Source: CAZOEL01 sp964578835 (lineage in GTDB: Bacteria > Desulfobacterota > Syntrophobacteria > Syntrophobacterales > Syntrophobacteraceae). Taken from it: a DNA stretch of 52,046 bases. Location: positions 1 through 52,046 of the forward strand of contig CAZOEL010000049.1 in assembly GCA_964578835.1 (NCBI GenBank), read 5' to 3'. The position numbers and the translations under genes are program-made. Every line of letters starts with the position of its first letter. Positions within the stretch are counted from its first letter, which is position 1. Under the pieces are notes generated by a model that was not told the DNA's origin, did not search any database, and saw nothing but the letters and a program-made list of their open reading frames with translations. This document shows positions 42,275 to 50,481 of the stretch, one piece after another.

Positions 42275-43147
42275 CTATCCGCCCACCGGTTCTCCTCCGT
42301 TTGGATGCAGAACCTGTCCGGTAAAATAGGAAGAATCGTCGGATGCCAAGAACACATAACATGGAGCCACTTCCTCCGGTTGCCCAGCCCGATCCATGGG
42401 CACGCTGCCTCCAAACTGTTTTACGTAGTCCTCTGGAAAGCTCGCGGGTATCAACGGAGTCCAGATTGGGCCCGGAGCCACCCCATTTACGCGGATACCC
42501 CTTTTCACCAAAGAGAGGGAGAGCGCCCGAGTAAATGCAAGGATGGCTCCTTTGGTCGATGAATAATCGATCAAATAAGGATTTCCTTTATATGCGGTTA
42601 CAGAGGTCGTGTTGATGATTGCCCCGCCAGGTTTGAGATGCTTCAAGGCAGCCTTGGTCATAAAGAACTGAGAGAAAATGTTGGTGCGGAAGGTCTTCTC
42701 CAGTTGTTGCTCGCTTATCTCTTCGAGATTCTCCACATAATATTGAACGGCTGCATTATTTACGAGGATGTCCAATTTGCCGAAAGCCTCGACGGTCTGC
42801 TGGACGGCATTTCTGCAAAACTCCTCGCTTCCAACGTCTCCAGAAATCAAAATGCAGCGCTTGCCTTCTTTTTCAACGAGATTCTTCGTTTCCTCGGCAT
42901 CACCGTGCTCATCGAGATATAACACCGCCACATCCGCTCCCTCTCTTCCAAAAGCGATGGCTACGGCGCGTCCTATGCCGCTGTCGCCTCCTGTTATGAT
43001 GGCGCTCTTCCCGGCGAGTTTTCCGCTGCCTATATGCCTTGGATCTTCAGCTTTCGGCTTCGGGGTCATCTCGGATTCAATGCCTGGCTGCCGTTCCTGG
43101 TGCTGAGGCGGTAGTTTTTGACTGTCTTGGGACTGACTGCTTGACAT
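42275..43147 (-). CDS. Short-chain dehydrogenase/reductase (stress-type, YhxC/GSP39-like)
   Basis: The 290-residue protein has a 45-residue polar N-terminal extension (SSSQSQDSQKLPPQHQERQP), typical of stress-type SDR proteins. It is followed by the NAD(P) motif TGGDSGIGRA, VNNAA, and the catalytic YSSTK with a Ser in the preceding strand (TTSV), ending in TGQVLHPNGGEPVGG. It should be an NAD(P)-dependent oxidoreductase of unknown substrate. AGAGGA lies upstream of the ATG. Confidence 0.9.
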   Translation of the reverse strand: MSSSQSQDSQKLPPQHQERQPGIESEMTPKPKAEDPRHIGSGKLAGKSAIITGGDSGIGRAVAIAFGREGADVAVLYLDEHGDAEETKNLVEKEGKRCILISGDVGSEEFCRNAVQQTVEAFGKLDILVNNAAVQYYVENLEEISEQQLEKTFRTNIFSQFFMTKAALKHLKPGGAIINTTSVTAYKGNPYLIDYSSTKGAILAFTRALSLSLVKRGIRVNGVAPGPIWTPLIPASFPEDYVKQFGGSVPMDRAGQPEEVAPCYVFLASDDSSYFTGQVLHPNGGEPVGG

Positions 43148-43532
43148 ATTTATGTTCCTCTCTTTTAGGGAATGATTCTGTAATTATGTTAATGTCTTTA
43201 ATATTATTTGTGAATATCGTTCTATAGGGCCTTGGCGGGTAGCCGCCATTCCAATAGAGACCATCATATAAAGCGGAACGCCTTCGAAATATCCAGAGCT
43301 GGCGCCGTTTATTTTGCTTGGAATGGTTCTTACATTTTTTCTAATTAGTCTTGGCTCGTGCTTGAGAGACGAGCTTTGTGTTCTTGTTTTTCCGAACTTG
43401 CATGAGGCAGCCTTGCTGCAGAATCAGACGAGTTGCGCCTGAGGAGCACATATTTTCCAGCCTTTCCCGCGCCCTCCGTTGTTGCTTTGATGTAAGCCGC
43501 CAATTGCATTGCCCTGGATGGAGGAGTCTTGG
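43148..43532. other. Intergenic region, AT-rich left part
   Basis: This divergent region carries the promoters for the SDR gene (-) and the UbiB-type gene (+). The left 70 bp are AT-rich. I find no gene, repeat or clear operator. Confidence 0.45.
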
Positions 43533-45218
43533 ATGAGCATTTCTTTAAGGCCTGAGCACTTGAAGCGCTACAAGGATCTTGCGCTGCTTCTGGTCAAATA
43601 TGGCAGGACCGATATCATGAGGCAGGTAGGATTGGATAAGATAATACGGGAAGGGGAGCAACTGTCGGAGCCGGGAGCCAGAAAAGCCGAAGACCTGCCG
43701 AACGATCTGGAGAGGCTGGGGCCTACCTATGTAAAGCTGGGGCAATTCCTTTCAACCCGCTCCGATTTGTTTCCCCCTCAGTATATGGATGCTCTGGCTC
43801 GCTTGCAGGACCGCGCTGAGCGGTTCTCTTACGAAATGGCGGAAGAAATCGTGACTTCCGAACTGGGCATTAGGATTTCCAGAGCGTTTGCAGAATTCGA
43901 TCAAACGCCGATAGCCGCAGCCTCTCTAGCACAAGTGCATCGCGCCGTATTGCGAAATGGCAGACGCGTCGCCGTGAAGGTCCAGCGTCCAAACATCAGG
44001 AGACAGATCATTGAAGATCTGGATGCTTTCGAGGATGTGGCGGAATTCCTGGATAAGCATACAGAAGCCGGAAAGCGTTTCATGCTGCTCGCAACTTTGC
44101 AGGAATTCCGAAAGGCTCTTCTTCGTGAGCTGGACTTCAGGCAGGAAGCGCAAAATCTCAATATCCTTGGCAATAATCTGCGAGACTACGATTTGATTGT
44201 TGTGCCCTCTCCGGTCGAGGATTACACGACATCGAGAGTGCTCACCATGGATTACATCAGGGGGCGAAAAGTGACAAGCCTGGGCCCGCTGCATCATCTT
44301 GAGCTCAATGGGGCGCGACTGGCCGAGGAGCTTTTCAGAGCTTACCTGCAGCAAATCCTGATCGATGGATTCTACCATGCCGATCCTCATCCTGGAAACG
44401 TGTTTCTAACCGATGAAGGTCGTATTGCTCTGGTAGATCTTGGAATGGTGGCTCGGCTCTCTGATGGGATGCAGAGAAATCTTCTCCGCCTTCTTCTTGC
44501 GGTTGGCGAAGGAAGAAGCGAGGAGGCGGTCGAGTATGCAATAGAGATAGGCGACAAAACAGACTATTTTAATGAAAGAGCCTTTGCTCGCCAAGTCAAC
44601 GAACTGGTGATGCGTTACAGGAGCGCGACAATAAAAGAGATAGAGGTTGGGCGGGTTATGCTCGAAGTGTTCAAAGTGGCGGGCGACAATGGCATTCGAT
44701 TTCCCGGAGAGTTGGCGATGCTCGGAAAGAGCCTCCTCAATCTCGACAATATCGGTCGCACTTTGGATCCAACCTTCGATCCGAACGCCGCTATCAGACG
44801 GTATGCTTCGGAGCTTTTTAGAAAGAAGATAAGGAAAAGCGTTTCGACCGCCACTTTTTACGAAGTCTTGATGGATTCAAGGGAATTCCTCCAACTGCTT
44901 CCGAAGCGGTTGAACAAGCTCATGGGAGCGATTGCCGGAAACGAGCTTCTACTGCATGTGAACGCTATTGATGAAAAATATCTCATGACCGGTTTACAGA
45001 AGATCGCAAACCGCATGACTTTGGGAATGATCCTTGCCGCGCTTATTATAGGCGCGGCGCTGATGATGCGCGTCGAGACGCACTTCACCTTGTTCGGATA
45101 TCCCGGAATCGCCATCCTTTTCTTTTTATTTGCGGCTTTTGGGGCGGTCGCCCTGGCTGTTTCAATCCTTTTCCACGACGAACGAGGGAAGAAGAAGGAT
45201 GATCACCCAACGGTTTAA
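43533..45218 (+). CDS. ABC1/UbiB/AarF-family atypical kinase
   Basis: The 561-residue protein has the UbiB signature: the KxGQ motif in LGPTYVKLGQFLSTRSDLFP, the alanine-rich loop AAASLAQVHRA, Lys in VAVKVQRPN, HADPHPGNVFL and the metal-binding DLG in LVDLGMVARL. Two transmembrane helices close the protein (LGMILAALIIGAALMM; IAILFFLFAAFGAVALAVSI). UbiB-type proteins are ATPases needed for quinone synthesis or lipid trafficking. ATG 43533 is chosen over the TTG at 43509 because GGAGGAG precedes it. Confidence 0.92.
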   Translation: MSISLRPEHLKRYKDLALLLVKYGRTDIMRQVGLDKIIREGEQLSEPGARKAEDLPNDLERLGPTYVKLGQFLSTRSDLFPPQYMDALARLQDRAERFSYEMAEEIVTSELGIRISRAFAEFDQTPIAAASLAQVHRAVLRNGRRVAVKVQRPNIRRQIIEDLDAFEDVAEFLDKHTEAGKRFMLLATLQEFRKALLRELDFRQEAQNLNILGNNLRDYDLIVVPSPVEDYTTSRVLTMDYIRGRKVTSLGPLHHLELNGARLAEELFRAYLQQILIDGFYHADPHPGNVFLTDEGRIALVDLGMVARLSDGMQRNLLRLLLAVGEGRSEEAVEYAIEIGDKTDYFNERAFARQVNELVMRYRSATIKEIEVGRVMLEVFKVAGDNGIRFPGELAMLGKSLLNLDNIGRTLDPTFDPNAAIRRYASELFRKKIRKSVSTATFYEVLMDSREFLQLLPKRLNKLMGAIAGNELLLHVNAIDEKYLMTGLQKIANRMTLGMILAALIIGAALMMRVETHFTLFGYPGIAILFFLFAAFGAVALAVSILFHDERGKKKDDHPTV

Positions 45219-45241
45219 CAAGAAGGGCTTTGAGAATATCG

Positions 45242-45275
45242 AGGAGGAGAAGGTTAAATGCCGCCTTCTCCTCCT
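45242..45275. terminator. 12-bp hairpin after the UbiB-type gene
   Basis: AGGAGGAGAAGG (45242-45253) pairs perfectly with CCTTCTCCTCCT (45264-45275) around a 10-base loop, 23 bp beyond the stop. No T tract follows, so it is a terminator-like or 3'-protective structure. Confidence 0.55.
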
Positions 45276-45385
45276 GACGCATTTCCGTCTGGCGGCGCTT
45301 AAAAGAGCAAGCTTCTGCGTTTCTTGCTCAGTTCGGCTGTTGCCAGTTCGAATGGGCGGGTGAGGCAAATCTTCATACGCCTTGA

Positions 45386-45811
45386 TTAATGGGAGGATTC
45401 ATGATGCTCAGAAGCTGCGCCTTGCATGCTTTGACCTGCCGATTCCACATTTTCGCCTAGCCTGTGCAGCATATCCCTCGCTTCCTGCTCACCCCGATCG
45501 GCAGCTTCCCTTAGCTTGCTAACCGTCTGGTCGTAGAGATTGGCGCCCTCACCCTGCTGTTCGCCGCCTTGGCCGCGCATTTCTTTGAATGTCTCAACGC
45601 CGACGTCTTTGATCTTGCGCACGGCGTCGGTCACAAGGGATGTGGCTGTGTCGCCGGTTTGCCGCAGGGCATCGGTCAACATATCGACAGCGCTTCTGAG
45701 CTCGCCAAGCCTGATGTTGAGGTCAACGCCCAAGCCAAGTCCAAGGCCGCCACCGCCAGTTGTTTGCTTCTCTTCACCGCCATGAGTCGTTTCGTGTTTT
45801 TCCATAGTCAT
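45386..45811 (-). CDS. Hypothetical helical protein with Gly-rich start, 141 aa
   Basis: The N-terminus has a glycine run (TTGGGGLGLGLGVDLN). The rest is a long amphipathic helical region (LGELRSAVDMLTDALRQTG, then VSKLREAADRGEQEARDMLHRLGENVESAGQSM in pieces) with a His/Ser tail. The layout resembles phasin-like or stress-associated (LEA-like) proteins, without a firm match. GGGAGG precedes the ATG at 45811; the ATG at 45805 is equally possible. An inverted repeat at 45928-45943 lies upstream. Confidence 0.65.
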   Translation of the reverse strand: MTMEKHETTHGGEEKQTTGGGGLGLGLGVDLNIRLGELRSAVDMLTDALRQTGDTATSLVTDAVRKIKDVGVETFKEMRGQGGEQQGEGANLYDQTVSKLREAADRGEQEARDMLHRLGENVESAGQSMQGAASEHHESSH

Positions 45812-45927
45812 ATTCCTCCCTCTGCATAACGCAGAGCATCAGTAAACGTAGATCGACTTCGAACCCCTTACTGACATCTTGTGTGACGTTTTGTTTGGGA
45901 ATAAAATCTAAAAATCTTTATTTTCTC

Positions 45928-45943
45928 CCGTATAAATATACGG
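45928..45943. promoter_or_regulatory. Palindromic operator-like site between divergent genes
   Basis: CCGTATA (45928-45934) and TATACGG (45937-45943) are perfect inverted repeats two bases apart, in an AT-rich region between the gene at 45811 (-) and the small frame at 45987 (+). The size fits a dimeric regulator site. The regulator is unknown. Confidence 0.35.
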
Positions 45944-45986
45944 AATAAAATGGTTTATAAGAATTAGATATGCATGGGGGGCATGA

Positions 45987-46169
45987 ATGTCAATTGGCAA
46001 TAATCGGCTCTGGCTGCGACATGCCCGGATAAGGGCGCATTCCAGGAAAACCGGCCTTGAGAGGTTGACAGACAGGGCCTTTGGATTGAAGCTTGTCTAT
46101 TTGGACTATCTCAGGAGCCTTTATAAAAGTCATCTCACTAACTACGAAAGATATAGAAAGCTTATGTAG
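45987..46169 (+). CDS. Small basic hypothetical, 60 aa
   Basis: The ATG frame follows GGGGG about eight bases upstream and encodes a strongly basic peptide (WLRHARIRAHSRKTGLERL) with a Tyr/Leu-rich second half (LVYLDYLRSLYKSHL). It stands alone downstream of an AT-rich, promoter-like region. I do not recognise it, and chance remains possible at this length. Confidence 0.35.
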   Translation: MSIGNNRLWLRHARIRAHSRKTGLERLTDRAFGLKLVYLDYLRSLYKSHLTNYERYRKLM

Positions 46170-46296
46170 TATTCAGAGCTATATTTCGCATGATCCATGA
46201 GATGGTCCGATCTCTTGTTGCTTCCAAGGCTACTTCGGCAAAGAGTTAGAAAAGATGAATAATGGTTGAAACAAACCGCGCGCAATCAGACGGGCT

Positions 46297-47565
46297 CTAT
46301 CTTTTTGATTTTGCCTTCTTGGCGGTTTCTTTTCTATTGCGGCCCTCCTTGGCGGAGGATTTTTGAACTACTTTTGCCGCAGTCGCTTTTTCGGCTGCAG
46401 GCTTGGATTTGGGCGCCTTCGCGCTTTTGACGGTGCTGTCGGTTTTGGAGCTTTTGACAGAGGCTTTTGGAGAGGCAGGCTTTTCCCTGGCTACGGCAGG
46501 AGTGGAGCCTTCTTCCTTGCTTCGTTCTTGGTAAGAGCTGGATTCCGCCTTGGCTGGTTTGGCGCTGTCGATGCTCTTTTCGAAATCTTTGCCCCTTCCT
46601 TGCGGAACCTTTATCTGATGGGTCCCCGCGGGAATTTCCTCGCCACGGAATACGGGGTTGAGCCTTTTTAGCTCTCGATACGAGGCGCCTGCCGCTTGCG
46701 CTGCATCCTGTATTGGTAGTGGGCATGTAAGGGATACATTCACCATGTCTACTTTGAATTCGGGGTACCCCTGTCCTTCAGGCAAATTGTATCCGTATCT
46801 GATGGGGTTCCCCAAAACCTCCTTGATTGCAAGAATGCGCAAAATGTATCGTTCAGTTTCGGTCGGAAGCTTCAGCTTATAATAGTCGCTCGTGCCTTGC
46901 AGCCTGCATTGCTCTAATATGCGCTTATCGCCGCAATTGTAGGTTGCGATGGAGAGGGTCCAATTTCTGTAACGTTTGTAGAGGTCGTTCATATAGCGGA
47001 AGGCGCATTCCGTGGCGAGCTCAAAATCATATCGCTCATCGCACGTTCCTCGCTGGTTGAGGCCGTAAGCAGATCCAGTGCTTGGCATGAATTGCCATGG
47101 ACCGGCGGCTCCTTTGGGAGAGCAGGCATTTGGAAGCAGATCGCTCTCGGCTATGGCTACGTATTTGAGGTCATCGGGGAGATTGTGGCTGCGCAGCCGT
47201 TCCTCTATCCATGGAAAATACCGCTCCATCCGTTTGAGCCAGAGGTAGACTTGCGCATGGTTGTAGACTATTACGGTGAACTCTCGATCGAAACGCTCCA
47301 GCACTTCTTGATCGTTGAGAGGAACCGGTTCGCCGCAAAAATCCAATGTTGCAGGGGGAGGATAGTAGGGTACGGCCATAACTTTGACGGCAGGCTTGGG
47401 CGAGGTTGCGTTGGAGGAATGGGATGAGCTTGTAGCTTTGGCAACCTGTGAGTCCGCAGACTTGGCGCCGTTGGATGTGTCGGTAGCACAGCTGCAGCAA
47501 ATCGTGATTAGAAAAATCCCGGTCAAAACCAGGCGCATCGTGTTAAAGCGGATGTTTGTAGACAT
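46297..47565 (-). CDS. MltD-like lytic transglycosylase lipoprotein
   Basis: The 422-residue protein cleaves peptidoglycan glycan strands, leaving anhydro-muropeptides. It starts with a lipoprotein-type signal (LVLTGIFLITICCSC). The SLT domain contains the catalytic Glu in YVAIAESDLLPNACSPKGAAGPWQFMPSTG (in pieces), then the tyrosine motif WTLSIATYNCG. A LysM-like segment follows (YRELKRLNPVF, PAGTHQIKVPQG), and the last 110 residues are a Lys/Ala/Ser-rich low-complexity tail that may bind cell wall or polyanions. The ATG at 47565 follows GGGGGGA; the longest frame begins at 47601. Confidence 0.9.
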   Translation of the reverse strand: MSTNIRFNTMRLVLTGIFLITICCSCATDTSNGAKSADSQVAKATSSSHSSNATSPKPAVKVMAVPYYPPPATLDFCGEPVPLNDQEVLERFDREFTVIVYNHAQVYLWLKRMERYFPWIEERLRSHNLPDDLKYVAIAESDLLPNACSPKGAAGPWQFMPSTGSAYGLNQRGTCDERYDFELATECAFRYMNDLYKRYRNWTLSIATYNCGDKRILEQCRLQGTSDYYKLKLPTETERYILRILAIKEVLGNPIRYGYNLPEGQGYPEFKVDMVNVSLTCPLPIQDAAQAAGASYRELKRLNPVFRGEEIPAGTHQIKVPQGRGKDFEKSIDSAKPAKAESSSYQERSKEEGSTPAVAREKPASPKASVKSSKTDSTVKSAKAPKSKPAAEKATAAKVVQKSSAKEGRNRKETAKKAKSKR

Positions 47566-48163
47566 GTAATCCCCCCGTTGCCACATTGCTCGATCATACA
47601 TCGGACTGCTGATATCGGCGCCTTGGCGAGCGCGAACAAAAGCAAGATCTGTTCTAAGCTCGTCAATTTTTATGACGAGTGATGCGCATTGAGCGCCTGA
47701 AGCAAGAAGAAGCCAGGCGCAACGTCAGAAAACCATACACATGCAAGCGCGCTGCACTTATCGCGCGAAGCGTCGCTGCATCACGAATCAGAGCGGGTTT
47801 AACTGTCCGGAATCTACATTAGTCTTCTTCTACTGTCTATCCAAAAGAAATGAGCCATGAGGCTCCGGATTTAGAAGCTTGTAATGTGCGTGGGTTTTAT
47901 GGTCTGGATAGCTTGACGGAGGACTCAGCATAATGCCGCCGGAAGGAGCGGCTGCCAAAGAGCTTGCAGGCAGTTAATAGGGATGTCGGGGATTATATAC
48001 TGCGAACGGGTTAAAATCGGACTTCGAATGAGGCTCCTCTCCGTCATTCCCGCATGCGGGAATGACGATAAGGGAGCATTTGATCTTGGAGGAAGTCCAA
48101 GACTAAGTCGTTTTGAGCATATGTCGAAGCTCGGAATTACAGAATACAGGGGAGGTGTGTGGC
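47566..48163. other. Long intergenic region with several palindromes
   Basis: No gene is recognisable in about 600 bp between divergent genes. CTCGTCA (47659-47665) pairs with TGACGAG (47673-47679), a GCGCCTG/CAGGCGC hairpin follows around 47695-47722, and a 26-bp perfect palindrome lies at 48042-48067. The cluster of small palindromes suggests decayed repeat elements. Confidence 0.5.
48042..48067. repeat. 26-bp perfect palindrome, REP-like
   Basis: CGTCATTCCCGCA followed at once by its exact complement forms a palindrome with no loop. The CGTCATTCCCGC half-site is, to my knowledge, a common REP-type motif in bacterial genomes. It lies about 100 bp upstream of the nitrilase gene and could affect its transcription. 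Confidence 0.6.
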
Positions 48164-48952
48164 ATGAACGATCTCGTTGTTGGCTGTCTGCAGCTCGAAG
48201 TTTCTCCAGGAGCAGTCGCCCAGAGTCTCAAGGGAGCGGAAAGGGGGGTGGCCGATCTTGCAAGAAGGGGATGTCGCCTTGTAGTGCTGCCGGAAATGTG
48301 GTCCTGCGGGTTTGCCTATGGGAAGCTTAAGGAAATGGCGGAAGAGACTCCCTTCGTGATTGATGCTCTCAGGGAATGGAGCGTCCGTCATGGATTGACT
48401 CTGGTGGGAAGCCTTCCTGAAGCAGAGGACGAGACGGTATTCAATGTTGCGTTTGTAATCGATTCTGACGGAGAGATTAAGGGAAGATATCGCAAGATCC
48501 ATCTATTCACTCTTCATGGAGAGCACCATCATTTTGGCCGCGGGACTGCGCCAATGACTTGTTCAACCAGCGTGGGCAAATTGGGGATAATGATATGCTA
48601 CGATCTTCGTTTTCCAGAATTGGCCAGACGATTGGCTCTTGACGGAGCCGAGATTCTTTGCGTTTCGGCTCTATGGCCGTCGACGCGAGTGGAGCATTGG
48701 TCCTTGCTTCTTCGTAGCAGAGCGCTCGAAAACCAGTTATTTGTCGTGGGCTGTAATGGATGCGGCTATGACAATCAAATTCGTTACGGCGGGTCTTCTG
48801 CAGTTATTTCACCTACGGGAAAGGTTTTGATTGAGGCTGGAGATCGTGGCGAGCTCATTTCGGCCACCTTGTTCCCAGCAGAGATGGCTGAATTCCGTAG
48901 CCTCATTCCCTGCTTCCAGGATCGCCTTCCCGGGGCGTATGGTCAATTCTGA
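48164..48952 (+). CDS. Carbon-nitrogen hydrolase (nitrilase superfamily amidase)
   Basis: The 262-residue protein has the nitrilase-fold triad: E44 in VVLPEMW, K111 in RYRKIHLF and C145 in MICYDLRFPEL. Length and the FPEL and NGCGYDNQIRYGGSS segments place it with omega-amidase or N-carbamoyl-type branches, which hydrolyse small amides. The frame opens at 48113, but GGGGAGG before ATG 48164 and the natural VVGCLQLE start fix the beginning. It is a single gene; substrate unknown. Confidence 0.9.
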   Translation: MNDLVVGCLQLEVSPGAVAQSLKGAERGVADLARRGCRLVVLPEMWSCGFAYGKLKEMAEETPFVIDALREWSVRHGLTLVGSLPEAEDETVFNVAFVIDSDGEIKGRYRKIHLFTLHGEHHHFGRGTAPMTCSTSVGKLGIMICYDLRFPELARRLALDGAEILCVSALWPSTRVEHWSLLLRSRALENQLFVVGCNGCGYDNQIRYGGSSAVISPTGKVLIEAGDRGELISATLFPAEMAEFRSLIPCFQDRLPGAYGQF

Positions 48953-49152
48953 TTCCTGCAAGGAATAGAAATGTTCCGATTGCTGCAGACGTGAGGTTGG
49001 TTGAGCGCAATTTGCTAGAAAAGCGATCTGCTTGATGGCTCCAGACTGGATGGCGGGCGACGCCTCCCAGCCTGGAAGCTCATTTCCTCGATCGGCTGCC
49101 GATCGCGTTTCTTCGTTCTCATTCTCAGCAGCGCATCTTTGGCTGTGAAAAT

Positions 49153-49335
49153 TTAGTTGCCAACGGCCGCTGTAAGTTTGTCCCAGATCCTTTTTGGAAT
49201 CGGATAAGCATCTTTGGCAAGATAGAGGTTGAGAATCTTCGGGTTGAACTCTATGGTCTTGGCTACTTCTGCTACGCTGATTCCCTTTTGCTCCATTTTT
49301 TCGACTAATGCGGCTTTCTCTTGTTCCATGCCCAT
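49153..49335 (-). CDS. Small HTH-like hypothetical protein, 60 aa
   Basis: The peptide has a helix-turn-helix look: ALVEKMEQKGISVAEVAKTIEF followed by NPKILNLYLAKDAYPIPKRIWDKL (in pieces), similar to the Cro/CI-type DNA-binding core. AGGAGAG lies upstream; the second ATG at 49329 has the better spacing, giving 58 residues. It probably binds DNA or stands in for a small regulator. It is followed by no same-strand gene nearby. Family not identified. Confidence 0.65.
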   Translation of the reverse strand: MGMEQEKAALVEKMEQKGISVAEVAKTIEFNPKILNLYLAKDAYPIPKRIWDKLTAAVGN

Positions 49336-49459
49336 CTCTCCTGTTCCTGGTCTATTGGTTTAGAAAAGCAGTCCTTGTATTACATAACATCCGGCCTAAA
49401 TTGCAATCTTTTTCATTTAGACGGGGAAATACGCTTTGAGCATTATAGCGCCTAAAAAC

Positions 49460-49498
49460 ACAAAAAGCCATAAGGCTTTGAACCTTATGGCTTTTTGT
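49460..49498. terminator. 16-bp bidirectional intrinsic terminator
   Basis: ACAAAAAGCCATAAGG (49460-49475) pairs perfectly with CCTTATGGCTTTTTGT (49483-49498). Each strand carries a run of five T at the end of its stem, so it can stop transcription both ways. On the minus strand it would end the receiver-gene transcript. Confidence 0.8.
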
Positions 49499-49500
49499 AT

Positions 49501-49767
49501 AGAAAAGGTATTTCTCAGAATAGGAAGAGTCACTTTGAGATTGGAAGCTCAGCCATCAATAAGCAGATGAACATCGAAATTCAACACAACCATTCAGCAG
49601 ATAACGAACATCAACATCGAACTTCAGCTGGAACCGCAACAATTAAGAGCTTGAACAACAATCCGGAATAGAGCATGCGAGCATCAACTTGAGCTAGTAA
49701 CCAACCGGAACCGCAACTTTGAGAAAGAACGTGAAAAGCCGTAAGAAAACAACGTCAACTTTGAGTT
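49501..49767. other. A/C-rich tract with degenerate direct repeats
   Basis: Downstream of the receiver gene the plus strand is visibly rich in A and C and poor in T. GGAACCGCAAC occurs at 49630-49640 and 49707-49717. CAACTTTGAG occurs at 49714-49723 and 49756-49765, with a near copy about 49686. No gene is supported. It would be the 3' untranslated part of the minus-strand transcript. Confidence 0.5.
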
Positions 49768-50229
49768 TCAGAATTCTGAGAGCAACCTGAAAAACGGAGG
49801 CGCAGGCACATCTTTCAAACGCAACTCCCTGCTTCGAACTACATTTTTAAACGATACTCTCTCTTCAGAACGCGCGGAGAACAAAGCATTTTCAAGATCC
49901 ACAAGATCAAAGGGCTTCCGCAGGAACGATCGAACATTCGCTTGAGTCATCTCATCAACAGCAGCATGCAAATCAAATTCAGAAATCACAATCGCAGCAA
50001 GATCAGGAGCAATTCGCTTCAGTTTCCTCAGGAGATCGATTCCATTAGCATCGGGAAGATGATATTCAGCAAGAACAATGGGAAAGTCAAATTTCTCCGC
50101 CAGAGCAAGCGCCTCACGAGCAGTAGCGCAACTGACATAGGCACACCCGGCCCGTTCCAAAAATTTTTCCAAAGAGCGTCGCAATGGAGCTTCATCTTCA
50201 ACAAGCAGCACTCGATTTTCCACTTCCAC
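49768..50229 (-). CDS. Receiver protein with Glu in place of the phospho-acceptor Asp
   Basis: The 153-residue protein is a CheY-like receiver (about 1-120) plus a short tail. Acidic pocket residues E11/D12, S83 and K105 (SFLRKPFD) are in place, but the phosphorylation site reads IVLAEYHLPDANG: E55 where Asp is expected. Glu there often mimics phospho-Asp, so the protein may be locked active and insensitive to kinases. No output domain is present. The GTG start follows GGAGG. A sigma-54 promoter lies directly upstream, with the NtrC-type activator gene beyond it, so this is probably a target of that activator. Confidence 0.85.
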   Translation of the reverse strand: MEVENRVLLVEDEAPLRRSLEKFLERAGCAYVSCATAREALALAEKFDFPIVLAEYHLPDANGIDLLRKLKRIAPDLAAIVISEFDLHAAVDEMTQANVRSFLRKPFDLVDLENALFSARSEERVSFKNVVRSRELRLKDVPAPPFFRLLSEF

Positions 50230-50253
50230 AGTTAGCCTCCGATCCTATTATGA

Positions 50254-50269
50254 AGCAATTCGTATGCCA
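50254..50269 (-). promoter_or_regulatory. Sigma-54 (-24/-12) promoter of the receiver gene
   Basis: On the minus strand TGGCAT, five bases, TTGCT reads as a -24/-12 element with exactly ten bases between the GG and GC pairs, the strict sigma-54 spacing. The only departures are T for C at the last base of TGGCAC and A for the following G. Transcription would start near 50243, about 14 bases before the GTG and just upstream of its SD. Confidence 0.7.
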
Positions 50270-50335
50270 GAATGAAGAACCATCGCGAGATGGTCTAATT
50301 AAAAGGATATACGGAGGGCGCGTCCATGGAGGCTG

Positions 50336-50359
50336 TGAATATTGAGTGAGTAATATTCA
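50336..50359. promoter_or_regulatory. Candidate NtrC-type enhancer site
   Basis: TGAATATT (50336-50343) and AATATTCA (50352-50359) form a perfect 8-bp inverted repeat with 8-base spacing, centred about 105 bp upstream of the predicted sigma-54 start. That is the usual distance for bacterial enhancer-binding proteins. The adjacent gene encodes one. Confidence 0.45.
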
Positions 50360-50481
50360 TCACTCATGGGACTGAAGATGTCGATAAGGTGATGTTGCTA
50401 TAATTAAAAATAATTAAAATCAATATATTGGGATTTGTGTGAAGTATATTGTTTAAAAAAATGGAAAATGAGCGTATTTCT

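Noticed and set aside
45850..45875. tRNA T-arm-like sequence (GGGGTTCGAA on the minus strand)
   Set aside because: Flanking bases do not form a T stem and no acceptor or anticodon arm is found.
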